Positions 24,958 through 32,680 of a stretch of DNA of 56,788 bases are shown piece after piece; the first letter of the stretch is position 1, and the number at the start of each line of letters is the position of its first letter. Under the pieces are notes generated by a model, which saw only the letters and a list, made by a program, of their open reading frames with translations, ran no database searches and was not told the DNA's origin. Location of the stretch: assembly GCA_017411715.1 (NCBI GenBank), contig JAFQPO010000013.1, positions 1-56,788 on the forward strand. The letters are read 5' to 3'. The DNA comes from Bacilli bacterium (GTDB lineage: Bacteria > Bacillota_I > Bacilli_A > ML615J-28 > CAG-313). The position numbers and the translations under genes are program-made.

Positions 24958-25380
24958 ATGATAAAAGAATATAATTCATTAACAGAAAATGAGATTTTAA
25001 AAGCTAAAGAATTTTTAGAGAAAGTAAATATTAAAGAAATAAATAATTTATTAAATAATATGTTAGTATTAATAGAAGATGATGTTCAAGGTATTATCAC
25101 ATATGAAAACTATGATAAAACTTCTTTAATTAGATATTTTATATATAAAAAACAAGTTAAAGATGAAACTGCGAAACTATTATTAACAAAGACTTTAGAA
25201 AATATTAAAGCTCAAGGTCAAAATGATTGTGTAATTATTGTTGATAATAGTTTTTTGAAAATGCTTGATAATTTGGGATTTGTTAAACAAGAAATGATTT
25301 TTTTAGATGAAGAAAGAATTCAAGTCCCAAAAGAATTATTAATTTTGAAAATAATATTTGACAAAGTTTCTTACTTTTAG
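24958..25380 (+). CDS. GNAT-like acetyltransferase relative (divergent)
   Basis: This encodes 140 residues with the size and alternating strand-helix pattern of GNAT N-acetyltransferases: a hydrophobic strand MLVLIEDDVQGIITYE, a helix start near DETAKLLLTKTLENIK and the closing FLKMLDNLGFVKQEMIFLD. The acetyl-CoA loop (Q/R-x-x-G-x-G/A) is poorly conserved, so activity is uncertain. Its place beside the spoIIR-like gene fits B. subtilis ywlB, a GNAT in the same neighbourhood. ATG 24958 follows GGTGATT. The typA promoter lies inside its last codons. Confidence 0.55.
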   Translation: MIKEYNSLTENEILKAKEFLEKVNIKEINNLLNNMLVLIEDDVQGIITYENYDKTSLIRYFIYKKQVKDETAKLLLTKTLENIKAQGQNDCVIIVDNSFLKMLDNLGFVKQEMIFLDEERIQVPKELLILKIIFDKVSYF

Positions 25381-25386
25381 TATAAT
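25358..25386 (+). promoter_or_regulatory. Consensus sigma-A promoter of typA
   Basis: TTGACA at 25358-25363, a 17-nt spacer and TATAAT at 25381-25386 are exact consensus. The -35 region lies within the end of the GNAT-like gene. Confidence 0.9.
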
Positions 25387-25413
25387 ATATCAGGTTAAAA
25401 GAAGGTGAGTTAC

Positions 25414-27234
25414 TTGAAGAAAAAGAATATCGCAATAATCGCACACGTTGATCATGGTAAGACTACATTAGTAGATACACTTTTAAAATCTTCAGAAGGT
25501 TTAAGAGAAAATGAAACTATTCAAAAAAGAGCGATGGATTCTAATGATTTAGAACGTGAACGTGGAATTACTATTTTAGCTAAAACAACTGCGATTGACT
25601 ATAAAGGTTATCGTATTAATATTTTAGATACTCCAGGTCATGCGGACTTTGCTGGTGAAGTTGAAAGAATAATGGGAATGGTTGATGGAGTAATTTTATT
25701 AGTGGATGCATATGAGGGAACAATGCCTCAAACAAGATTTGTTCTAAAAAAAGCTCTTGAATACAAACATAAAGTAATTGTTGTAGTAAATAAAATTGAT
25801 AGAGAATTTGCACGCCCCGAAGAAGCAGTAGACGAAGTGTTAGATTTATTTATTGAACTTGGGGCTGATGATGATCAATTAGATTTTCCAGTTGTATACG
25901 CATCAGCTTTTAAAAATACATCTAGTTTAACAAGTGATGTAGAAAGTCAAAAGCCAGGGATGAATGTTTTACTTGATTTAATTATTGAAAAAATTCCTAG
26001 TCCAAAAGTAAAAGTAGATGGACCATTATTATTCCAACCTGCTTTACTTGATTATAATGATTATGTTGGACGTATTGGAATTGGCCTTGTTAAACAAGGG
26101 GTTGTTAGAGTAAATGATATTGTTAGTTGTATTAGAACAGATGGAACAATTAAAAACTTTAGAATTCAAAAACTATTTGGTTTTTTAGGTCTTAAACGTA
26201 TTGAAATAGAAACTGCCGAAGCAGGTGATATAATTGCAGTGGCAGGACTTAGTGATATATATGTTGGGGAAACAATTACCAATGTTGGTGAGACTTTTGC
26301 ACTACCTTTGATTAATGTTTCAGAGCCAACTGTTCAAATGACTTTTGGGACAAATACAAGCCCATTTAGCGGCCGTGAAGGAACTTTTGTAACAGCTAGG
26401 AAGATTGATGAGAGATTGTATAAAGAAACCCAAAAAGACGTTAGTTTGAGGGTAGAACGCGTAGATACGAAGGAAGAGTGGATTGTATCTGGACGTGGTG
26501 AATTACACTTATCAATTTTAATTGAAAATATGAGAAGAGAAGGGTATGAATTTCAAGTATCTCGTCCAAAAGTAATTGAAAAAGTAATAGATGATGTTGT
26601 ATATGAACCATATGAACTTGTTCAAGTAGATTGTCCTACTGAATATATTGGCTCAGTTATTGAAATGATTGGTAGTAAAAAAGGCGATTTGAAAACAATG
26701 TCAAGTCATGAAAACCAAACAAGACTAATCTATGAAATGCCATCAAGAGGATTAATTGGCTTTATGACTGATTTTCTAACTGCTACTCATGGATATGGTA
26801 TCATCAATCATTCATACTTAGATTACAGACCTAAAGAAAATGTTGGATTTATCGGCCGAAAGCTAGGCGTACTTGTATCAATTAATGAAGGCCCAGTAAC
26901 AGCGTATGCGGCGGGGGGAATGGAAGAACGTGGTGAACTCTTCTTAGAACCTGGATACAAAGTTTATGAAGGAATGATTGTTGGTGTATGCAATCGTGAA
27001 GAAGATCTTGCTGTTAACATCACTAGAGAAAAACAAATGACCAACCAACGTAGTTCAACTAAAGATACAACGGTTGTTTTAAAAAGACCTAGAACGATGA
27101 ATCTTGAAAACTATCTAGAATTTATTAATGATGATGAGTTAGTTGAAATCACTCCTAAATCAATCAGATTAAGAAAAGCTATTTTAAACACAAACGATAG
27201 AAAACGATATGATAGTTATCATTTGAAGAAATAA
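25414..27234 (+). CDS. typA: Ribosome-associated translational GTPase TypA/BipA
   Basis: This encodes about 606 residues, the family length. It is a GTPase related to EF-G that binds the 70S ribosome and helps 50S assembly, especially in cold or stress. G1 AHVDHGKTT, G2 RERGITI, G3 DTPGHADF and G4 NKID are intact, and the C-terminal BipA-specific domain (VGFIGRKLGVLVS ... RTMNLE) is present. I take TTG 25414 as the start because GAAGGTGAG (25401-25409) fits it; GTG 25405 lies inside that ribosome binding site. It has its own consensus promoter. Confidence 0.96.
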   Translation: MKKKNIAIIAHVDHGKTTLVDTLLKSSEGLRENETIQKRAMDSNDLERERGITILAKTTAIDYKGYRINILDTPGHADFAGEVERIMGMVDGVILLVDAYEGTMPQTRFVLKKALEYKHKVIVVVNKIDREFARPEEAVDEVLDLFIELGADDDQLDFPVVYASAFKNTSSLTSDVESQKPGMNVLLDLIIEKIPSPKVKVDGPLLFQPALLDYNDYVGRIGIGLVKQGVVRVNDIVSCIRTDGTIKNFRIQKLFGFLGLKRIEIETAEAGDIIAVAGLSDIYVGETITNVGETFALPLINVSEPTVQMTFGTNTSPFSGREGTFVTARKIDERLYKETQKDVSLRVERVDTKEEWIVSGRGELHLSILIENMRREGYEFQVSRPKVIEKVIDDVVYEPYELVQVDCPTEYIGSVIEMIGSKKGDLKTMSSHENQTRLIYEMPSRGLIGFMTDFLTATHGYGIINHSYLDYRPKENVGFIGRKLGVLVSINEGPVTAYAAGGMEERGELFLEPGYKVYEGMIVGVCNREEDLAVNITREKQMTNQRSSTKDTTVVLKRPRTMNLENYLEFINDDELVEITPKSIRLRKAILNTNDRKRYDSYHLKK

Positions 27235-27244
27235 AATTTTTCTC

Positions 27245-27273
27245 TTGCAATAAATATAGAATTATGATATAAT
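27245..27273 (+). promoter_or_regulatory. Promoter of the small membrane protein gene
   Basis: TTGCAA at 27245-27250, a 17-nt spacer and TATAAT at 27268-27273. Confidence 0.7.
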
Positions 27274-27299
27274 AACATTAGTTGAAAGGAGTTGAAAGT

Positions 27300-27533
27300 A
27301 TGAAAGACTTAATTAAATGGTTTGACAATCTTCCTAAATTAGTAAAAGCTATTTTTGCTTTACCTGGTATCGCTATTTTATGGGCTATTTATCGTTTAGT
27401 AAAAGCTATTGATTCTGGTGACATTCTACAAATTCTTGTTGCTGTTGTATTATTAATAGCAGGTCCTACATTTGTATGGGTAATTGACCTAATTACTATT
27501 TTACTATATGATAAAGTAATCTGGTTTAAATAA
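27300..27533 (+). CDS. Small two-helix membrane protein
   Basis: This encodes 77 residues from ATG 27300, with AAGGAG 9 nt upstream. Two membrane segments are visible (~16-36 and ~46-70), joined by a short loop (AIDSGD). I recognise no family. It has its own promoter and ends just before a hairpin and the tmRNA gene. A second promoter-like sequence in its last codons may serve tmRNA. Confidence 0.75.
   Translation: MKDLIKWFDNLPKLVKAIFALPGIAILWAIYRLVKAIDSGDILQILVAVVLLIAGPTFVWVIDLITILLYDKVIWFK
27484..27512 (+). promoter_or_regulatory. Candidate tmRNA promoter inside the upstream gene
   Basis: TTGACC (27484-27489), a 17-nt spacer and TATGAT (27507-27512) lie about 65 nt before the tmRNA 5' end. 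No other promoter fits between the upstream gene and ssrA. Confidence 0.5.
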
Positions 27534-27547
27534 TAAATGAATTAGCT

Positions 27548-27576
27548 ATGCTCAGGTAAATCCTGAGCATTTTTAT
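27548..27576 (+). terminator. Hairpin with T-tail directly before tmRNA
   Basis: A perfect 9-bp stem atgctcagg/cctgagcat (27548-27556 with 27562-27570) is followed by tttttat. It would end the small gene's transcript, but lies between the candidate tmRNA promoter and the mature 5' end, so it may be a processing or attenuation element. Confidence 0.75.
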
Positions 27577-27942
27577 GGGCTTGTACAGGTTTCGACGGGA
27601 TTTTTGAAATGATGTAAGCATGTCGTGGGTAGGCACGTTAAAACCTGAGGTTTTTAAATAAACGCAAATCAAAATTATGCTTTCGCTTGCTAGCATAAGC
27701 AAGCCACTTAAATAATAAGTGTTATCTCTTTTAAGGCTTTGCCTACGTGCTTTTTAAGGGAGAAGAGAGTAGGCTTTGATGACTATCTTAGCTTCGGGGT
27801 AGAATTCGAGATTTAGAGCTAGTGATTAATAAGTTTTGTTAATTTTCTTTTTTAATCATAATACTAGATTAATTAACTAAACATGTAGAAAGCAAAGTGG
27901 ATAGAGTTTCGGACGGGGGTTCGATTCCCCCCTAGTCCACCA
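27577..27942 (+). ncRNA. ssrA: tmRNA (transfer-messenger RNA)
   Basis: This RNA is about 366 nt long. The 5' end (gggcttgtacaggtttcgac) has the conserved tmRNA start, and the 3' end has a T-arm (gggggttcgattccccc) and an encoded CCA at 27940-27942. The acceptor strand ctagtcc pairs with gggcttg, with one U-U mismatch. The tag frame begins at the resume codon GCA 27664 and reads ANQNYAFAC with stop TAG 27691-27693; an unusual Cys ends it. tmRNA rescues stalled ribosomes and marks the peptide for proteolysis. Its 3' end is copied three more times downstream, at module junctions. Confidence 0.95.
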
Positions 27943-28022
27943 ATAGATCCATATCTGGTTTGTTGAAAAAACAAACCAGTTTTTAATTTTGTAGTAAATT
28001 TTTGTATAGTATGGTATAATTA
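27929..28022 (+). repeat. ssrA 3'-end repeat, copy 1 (tmRNA end, terminator and promoter block)
   Basis: It starts at cccctagtccaccaata within ssrA and continues through the tmRNA terminator and an extended -10 promoter (TGG-TATAAT, 28012-28020). The ~94 bp block recurs nearly unchanged at 29416-29510. The shared 17-nt core lies exactly at the end of the RNA gene, the usual place for site-specific insertion. Confidence 0.85.
27955..27989 (+). terminator. tmRNA terminator
   Basis: A 10-bp stem ctggtttgtt (27955-27964) pairs with 27970-27979 across gaaaa, followed by a T-rich tail. The copy at 29443-29467 has one G-U change (aaccag to gccag side), so the stem is kept. Confidence 0.9.
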
Positions 28023-28057
28023 AGTGTAACATTTAGTTCAAAACAGAGGTGATACAA

Positions 28058-29215
28058 ATGAAAATTAAAAATAATATATATAATTTTTCATTTCAATTTA
28101 TAGATTATGAATTTGATACTTTCACAAATGAAAGTGATATTTACAATCTTAATTGGCTTAAATGTAGATATGAGTTTATATTTAAAGGAAACCACCTTTC
28201 AATAGATGATGCATCTATGACAACATTTGACGTCTTAAATTTTATTTCAGATATAGAGTACATATTAGTAAATAATGAATATAAAAAAATCGAACTTCAA
28301 AATCTTGAACCAGATTTTTTAATGGCTCTAATTAGTAGTAATAGAGGATATAGATTAGATATTCATTATAATTTCTATTTAAACGAATCATTTGAATCAA
28401 TTGATTTTTCTATTGAAATGACTAAAGAAGAAGTAGCTAATTTTGTTGAAGAATTAAAAATAGAAATTAGTAAGTTTCCATATAGAAGAGTAATCAATTA
28501 TTTTGTAAAAAATAGTAAACATGAAAGTATGAATGATTTAGCTATTTTGTTGAAAAATGACCAATTAATAAATGGAACAATTACCAATAATTCTACTGAT
28601 ATTATAATTAATAAAAATGAATTTTTTAAAATCAAGATTTCAGATATAAATTGTAAGATTAATAATAAATACTTATATTCAATTATTTTAAATAATAAAC
28701 CATATTCATATGCTGAAGAAGATAATCTAGTAAATGAAATACATAAATTGTATGATGATAACAAATCAATCGTTGAATATACATTTGAAATAGGAATTTT
28801 TAAAAGACGATGGTTTGACAGTATAAATAAAGAAAAGATAAAATTTAATAAACTAAGCAAAAAAATTTTAAGAATCTTTAATTATAATGAATTATTATAT
28901 TACAATAAAAAGAATATTACTTTACAAAAAGATTTAATAGAGAAAAATAAATTAACTGATATTGATAATAGAATGGTAAAGTTATACTTTTCTAGTGATT
29001 ACACAAAAAGAATACAAATATATAAAACTAATAATATTTTTTCATATATATTTGAAGAGTTAGAGATTAGAGAAGAAGTTGAGTATGGAACTACCTACAA
29101 TTATGCATACTGGGATAAAATTGATGATGGACAATCACATAGTTATAGCACAATAGAAGAATTGGAAAAAGATATATCATATATTATTGAAGTAAATGGA
29201 ATGTTTAAAAACTAA
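28058..29215 (+). CDS. WapI-like immunity-family protein (module 1 cargo)
   Basis: This encodes 385 residues from ATG 28058, which follows AGAGGTGAT. The first ~155 residues resemble the WapI/Rhs-type immunity fold: YEFD...NLNWLKCRYEF, a TTFDVLNF helix, a central EPDFLMALISS strand and a closing EEVANFVEELKIEISKFPYR. The remaining ~230 residues are not recognised. No signal peptide or membrane segment is seen. It is the only gene between two copies of the ssrA end, and no cognate toxin is adjacent. Its AT-rich codon use matches the other module genes. The assignment rests on pattern memory only. Confidence 0.55.
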   Translation: MKIKNNIYNFSFQFIDYEFDTFTNESDIYNLNWLKCRYEFIFKGNHLSIDDASMTTFDVLNFISDIEYILVNNEYKKIELQNLEPDFLMALISSNRGYRLDIHYNFYLNESFESIDFSIEMTKEEVANFVEELKIEISKFPYRRVINYFVKNSKHESMNDLAILLKNDQLINGTITNNSTDIIINKNEFFKIKISDINCKINNKYLYSIILNNKPYSYAEEDNLVNEIHKLYDDNKSIVEYTFEIGIFKRRWFDSINKEKIKFNKLSKKILRIFNYNELLYYNKKNITLQKDLIEKNKLTDIDNRMVKLYFSSDYTKRIQIYKTNNIFSYIFEELEIREEVEYGTTYNYAYWDKIDDGQSHSYSTIEELEKDISYIIEVNGMFKN

Positions 29216-29261
29216 GGGTAAAATAAAGTTATTTTAAGATTTTAGATATTAAATATTGGTG

Positions 29262-29371
29262 CTATTGAAACTTCAATGTGTGGGAATTAATTTTCCAATT
29301 TTCCGTACTTTGCTAAAGTAATCCCGTTTCAATAGTTTAAAAATCCCGTAAAATTTAAAAATTACGGGATT
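29262..29371 (+). other. Module-end stem-loop element, copy 1
   Basis: Outer arms ctattgaaac (29262-29271) and gtttcaatag (29326-29335) are perfectly complementary. Inside is the hairpin tacttt-gct-aaagta (29306-29320). A terminator stem aatcccgtaa (29342-29351 with 29362-29371) follows. Related elements lie at the ends of modules 2 and 3, always before the ssrA-end repeat. No gene lies between 29216 and 29602. Confidence 0.75.
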
Positions 29372-29415
29372 TTATTGATTTTTTAAGATTCTGGACACGG
29401 GTATCGTAGGGTACG

Positions 29416-29510
29416 CCCCTAGTCCACCAATAATATGCTAGTCTGGTTTGTTGAAAAAACAAGCCAGTTTTTAATTTTGTAGTAAATTTTTGTATAGTAT
29501 GGTATAATTA
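29416..29510 (+). repeat. ssrA 3'-end repeat, copy 2
   Basis: cccctagtccaccaata at 29416-29432 matches the last bases of ssrA plus two downstream. The terminator (29443-29467) and extended -10 promoter (TATAAT 29503-29508) after it match copy 1 with few changes. The upstream side does not match ssrA, so only the 3' end was copied. Confidence 0.88.
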
Positions 29511-29602
29511 GTCATAGGACTTAGTGAGATAGAAAATTAAAAATAGAATTGAGACTATAAAAGTTCATAGGTTAGATATATTTTTGAAATGGTGGTGAGA
29601 AA

Positions 29603-30835
29603 GTGACGCTAAGAGAATTGTTTAGTTTTGAGCCTAAAACAAAAAAACAATTGATAAGAGAACTATCTAAAAAAGGAATGTCTTGGAAACGAAATAAAGG
29701 AAATATTATTGTTGATGGATTTTCTATTGAAGGATATCAAAATTTAAAATTAAAATATATTGTTATTTATGGCAAAGTGATAAGTTTTCAATTATTTTTT
29801 AATAAAAAGAATAACGAAATAGGTCAAATTAAATCTAGTTTGTTAGATATATTTGGTTTGCCAACAAGAGATAATACGAAGCATAAATTAGAGCATGTAA
29901 TAGTTCATTGGAATTATGATAATAAATATATATGTTTATACGATGATTCTAGTGATGATACAATTCTAGTTGATTATCATTATTCAACTAATATATCAAA
30001 TAACGAAAACATATATTCTTTTTGCATCTCAATGGTTGGTGGTATTGTTTGGGGTATTTTATTTTTTATTTTTTTTGGATTAGGTTTTGAATATTCATTA
30101 TTATTGTTTGTTTTATCAATGATTGGAGGATTAATTTGGGGATTATTATTTAGTTTATGTATGACTAAAATAACGAATTATCAAGGAATAAAGAAACAGT
30201 TTGTAATAAAAGAAAAAGATAAAAATATTTTTAATATATATGAAAAAAATAATGAATTATTAATAAATGGTTTTTATTGTATAATTTTTAAATGGGAAAA
30301 AAATAAAAATAAAATTTATAAATCAAAAATATTTATATATGATGATCAATTTATTCTTTTGATGCTGGATAAGAAAAAAGTATCAAAAGAAATAAAAAAA
30401 TTTAAAAGTATCAAAAGATATAGTGGTGATGTAGATAGAGGCAGTGTGATAATACAATTTCATGACTCTGCAACTATACACTTATCAAACTTAGATAATG
30501 TTGAAATGCTAGTTAAAGCTCTTGATAATGTATTAGGTTATAATACGCCAAGATTTTTTGAAATCAAGAATGTGGTATTTAATAGTCTTGTTGAATACGA
30601 TCCAGAAAGTATTATTGCTGGAGGAACACCTAAGGAAGTGTTTTTAGGTGATGCAAAAGAGATTACAATTCAAATTTATGGAAGAAATAAAATAGATGTC
30701 GAAACAATAAAATATATTTTAGAAATAACAACATTTAATTCTCTTTATTCTAGTGGAATGGATGGAGTAAATTTTAATTCATTAACTTTAGCTATAAATA
30801 TTTATGATGATTTACAAAAACATAATTTAATTTAA
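29603..30835 (+). CDS. Unknown protein with central membrane hairpin (module 2)
   Basis: This encodes 410 residues, starting with GTG at 29603 after GGTGGTGAG. The N-terminal ~130 residues are soluble and of mixed strand-helix pattern. Two glycine-rich membrane segments lie at ~140-160 and ~164-185 (MVGGIVWGILF, MIGGLIWGLLF), the second motif nearly repeating the first. The C-terminal ~200 residues are soluble, and the part near ~250-315 could be a PH/GRAM-like sheet. I recognise no family. It is the first of three genes in module 2, read from the duplicated promoter at 29503. Confidence 0.6.
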   Translation: MTLRELFSFEPKTKKQLIRELSKKGMSWKRNKGNIIVDGFSIEGYQNLKLKYIVIYGKVISFQLFFNKKNNEIGQIKSSLLDIFGLPTRDNTKHKLEHVIVHWNYDNKYICLYDDSSDDTILVDYHYSTNISNNENIYSFCISMVGGIVWGILFFIFFGLGFEYSLLLFVLSMIGGLIWGLLFSLCMTKITNYQGIKKQFVIKEKDKNIFNIYEKNNELLINGFYCIIFKWEKNKNKIYKSKIFIYDDQFILLMLDKKKVSKEIKKFKSIKRYSGDVDRGSVIIQFHDSATIHLSNLDNVEMLVKALDNVLGYNTPRFFEIKNVVFNSLVEYDPESIIAGGTPKEVFLGDAKEITIQIYGRNKIDVETIKYILEITTFNSLYSSGMDGVNFNSLTLAINIYDDLQKHNLI

Positions 30836-30880
30836 AAGTGATGAAATATTATGAATTAAGTAAATTAAGGTGAAATGTTT

Positions 30881-31306
30881 ATGAGTGAATTAAGAATTAT
30901 TAATAATTTAGAAATCATAGAAGAAATAGATAATGTTGCTTTAAATGGTAAATTGAAATGTAATTGTGGATGTAATGAATTTTATATATATCATACAGGA
31001 AAACAAACTAAAGGAATATTGTCTTCTAATATTGTTAAACATAAAAAGCAAGTTGTTATTAATGCACAATGCGTAAATTGTAAGGAAATAATTAAAATCT
31101 TTGATTCTACTATTGATGGCATTGAACCAATAAATACCAAGAAATATGAATTTAAAAAACTAGTTTTGAAAAAAGATATCGATACATTTAAAATAATAAT
31201 GATGTATAACTATTATAAAGAAGATTATAAAACTAATAAATTTGTTAAGTGTTTTATTGAAGTTGAAAACAAAAAATTTAAAAAAAGTAGAAGAATATTC
31301 GAATAA
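30881..31306 (+). CDS. Small zinc-ribbon protein (module 2)
   Basis: This encodes 141 residues from ATG 30881 (AAGGTGA 8 nt upstream; the ATG at 30875 is too close to it). LKCNCGCNEFYIY and NAQCVNCKEI give a C-x-C-x-C/C-x2-C zinc ribbon at ~25-70. The C-terminal part is basic. No family is recognised. It lies between two unknown membrane proteins in the same module with short gaps and is likely part of one transcript. Confidence 0.6.
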   Translation: MSELRIINNLEIIEEIDNVALNGKLKCNCGCNEFYIYHTGKQTKGILSSNIVKHKKQVVINAQCVNCKEIIKIFDSTIDGIEPINTKKYEFKKLVLKKDIDTFKIIMMYNYYKEDYKTNKFVKCFIEVENKKFKKSRRIFE

Positions 31307-31318
31307 AGAGGTATCAAT

Positions 31319-32338
31319 ATGAATAAATTTGAAAATTATTTAGTTAATAATACAGCCTCTTTTATTTGCTTTTTATTTGCTGCAATAACAATATTTTTCT
31401 TAATATTATTTCCTTGTGATTATTATAATTATAACAAAGTATATAACAGTAACTTAAGCGAACTTAATTATATAGAAGGAGAAATAATTGAAGTTCAACC
31501 TCCTAAAGGAAAAAGTTCTAACTATGATTTTTATATTAAAGGCTGTGATAAAGAATTCTATATACATGAAAAAGAAGTAAAAGGTACAGAATTTAATGAA
31601 GGTGATTATATCAAAATTCATTATGCTGATAAAGTGTTTTTCCGTGGAGAATATTATAGAATTATAAATTTTGATTATAATGGGAAAATAATATATGGTT
31701 TAGAACAATTTAAAGAAGATTATAATCCTAATGCATATATTATTGGGATCGTTGTATCATCATTAGTTTTTATTGGATTAATAGTTGTTGGATTAATACT
31801 ATTATTTAAGAATAAGCCTGTGAATGATGTTACTAAATTTGTTTTATTGCATAAAGATAAATATGGATTAACAGATAAACAAGTAGAAGAAGTTATAAAA
31901 CAATTTGAGTTTTCTCCTAAAGAAACAAAATTAGATAAACCTAAAGAGGAAATATATAAATTATTTAAAGATACTATATATGTCAAAAATAACAGAACAT
32001 ATACATCTGGTTTAGAATTAGTAGAAAACGATAAGTATGGAGAAATATTTTTTGATGTATTAGCTGATACTGTTTCAGAAAATGAATTGAAAGTAATATA
32101 TGATGATTGTGTAAAAGATGATGGAGCAATATATTTACTCTATCAAATAAATAATAAAAAAGCAGTAATTAATATATATGATGATGAGGTAACTAAACTA
32201 TTTAATATTGATGAAAGTACATTATATTTCTTAAATACAGAGAAAAGTGAACCAACTAAAAAAGAAATTGATGAGTTTTTAATACAAGTAGAATACTATA
32301 ATAAGTATGAAGAAAATATATTTTTCATCAAAAAATAA
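31319..32338 (+). CDS. Unknown membrane protein (module 2)
   Basis: This encodes 339 residues. A membrane segment at ~14-34 is followed by a ~100-residue domain with strands (IEGEIIEVQPPKG, FNEGDYIKIHYADKVF) that resembles a small beta-barrel, then a second membrane segment at ~140-163 and a ~175-residue acidic cytoplasmic part. I recognise no family. AGAGGT precedes the ATG. It closes module 2 and is followed by the stem-loop element. Confidence 0.6.
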   Translation: MNKFENYLVNNTASFICFLFAAITIFFLILFPCDYYNYNKVYNSNLSELNYIEGEIIEVQPPKGKSSNYDFYIKGCDKEFYIHEKEVKGTEFNEGDYIKIHYADKVFFRGEYYRIINFDYNGKIIYGLEQFKEDYNPNAYIIGIVVSSLVFIGLIVVGLILLFKNKPVNDVTKFVLLHKDKYGLTDKQVEEVIKQFEFSPKETKLDKPKEEIYKLFKDTIYVKNNRTYTSGLELVENDKYGEIFFDVLADTVSENELKVIYDDCVKDDGAIYLLYQINNKKAVINIYDDEVTKLFNIDESTLYFLNTEKSEPTKKEIDEFLIQVEYYNKYEENIFFIKK

Positions 32339-32364
32339 AATATAATTGATATATATTAGATAAA

Positions 32365-32475
32365 ATTGAAATTTCAAAGTGCAGAAATTAATTTTTCAAT
32401 TTTACGCATTTTGTTAAACCTATCACGTTTTAATAATTAAAATTCCCGGTTTTTATATAGAAACCGGGATTTATT
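32365..32475 (+). other. Module-end stem-loop element, copy 2
   Basis: Outer arms attgaaat (32365-32372) and gttttaat (32427-32434) still pair throughout, using G-U pairs at two places that are Watson-Crick in copy 1. A terminator stem tcccggttt (32444-32452 with 32461-32469) follows. The last ~45 nt are almost identical to copy 3. Confidence 0.7.
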
Positions 32476-32517
32476 TGTAATTGTAATAAATTTGAAGTTG
32501 GTACAGCAAAATATAAG

Positions 32518-32530
32518 CCTAGTCCATCAT
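32518..32530 (+). repeat. ssrA 3'-end repeat, copy 3 (decayed)
   Basis: cctagtccatcat keeps 12 of 13 positions of the ssrA-end core (a C changed to T in the CCA). It lies ~50 nt after element copy 2, the same spacing as the other junctions. No tmRNA terminator follows. Confidence 0.65.
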
Positions 32531-32578
32531 TAGTGTTGTATTAAGCTTTATTTAAGAATTGTATAATAAATAATATAT

Positions 32579-32607
32579 TTGTGAATATTCATTATATGTG
32601 GTATAAT
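32579..32607 (+). promoter_or_regulatory. Promoter of the CoiA-like gene
   Basis: TTGTGA (32579-32584), a 17-nt spacer and TATAAT (32602-32607) with the TG of an extended -10. Confidence 0.65.
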
Positions 32608-32680
32608 TATAATGTATTATGTGATTAAAATAATTAAAAAGAATCGATGATTTAAAGTTTCTATGAAAGAAGGTATTTAT

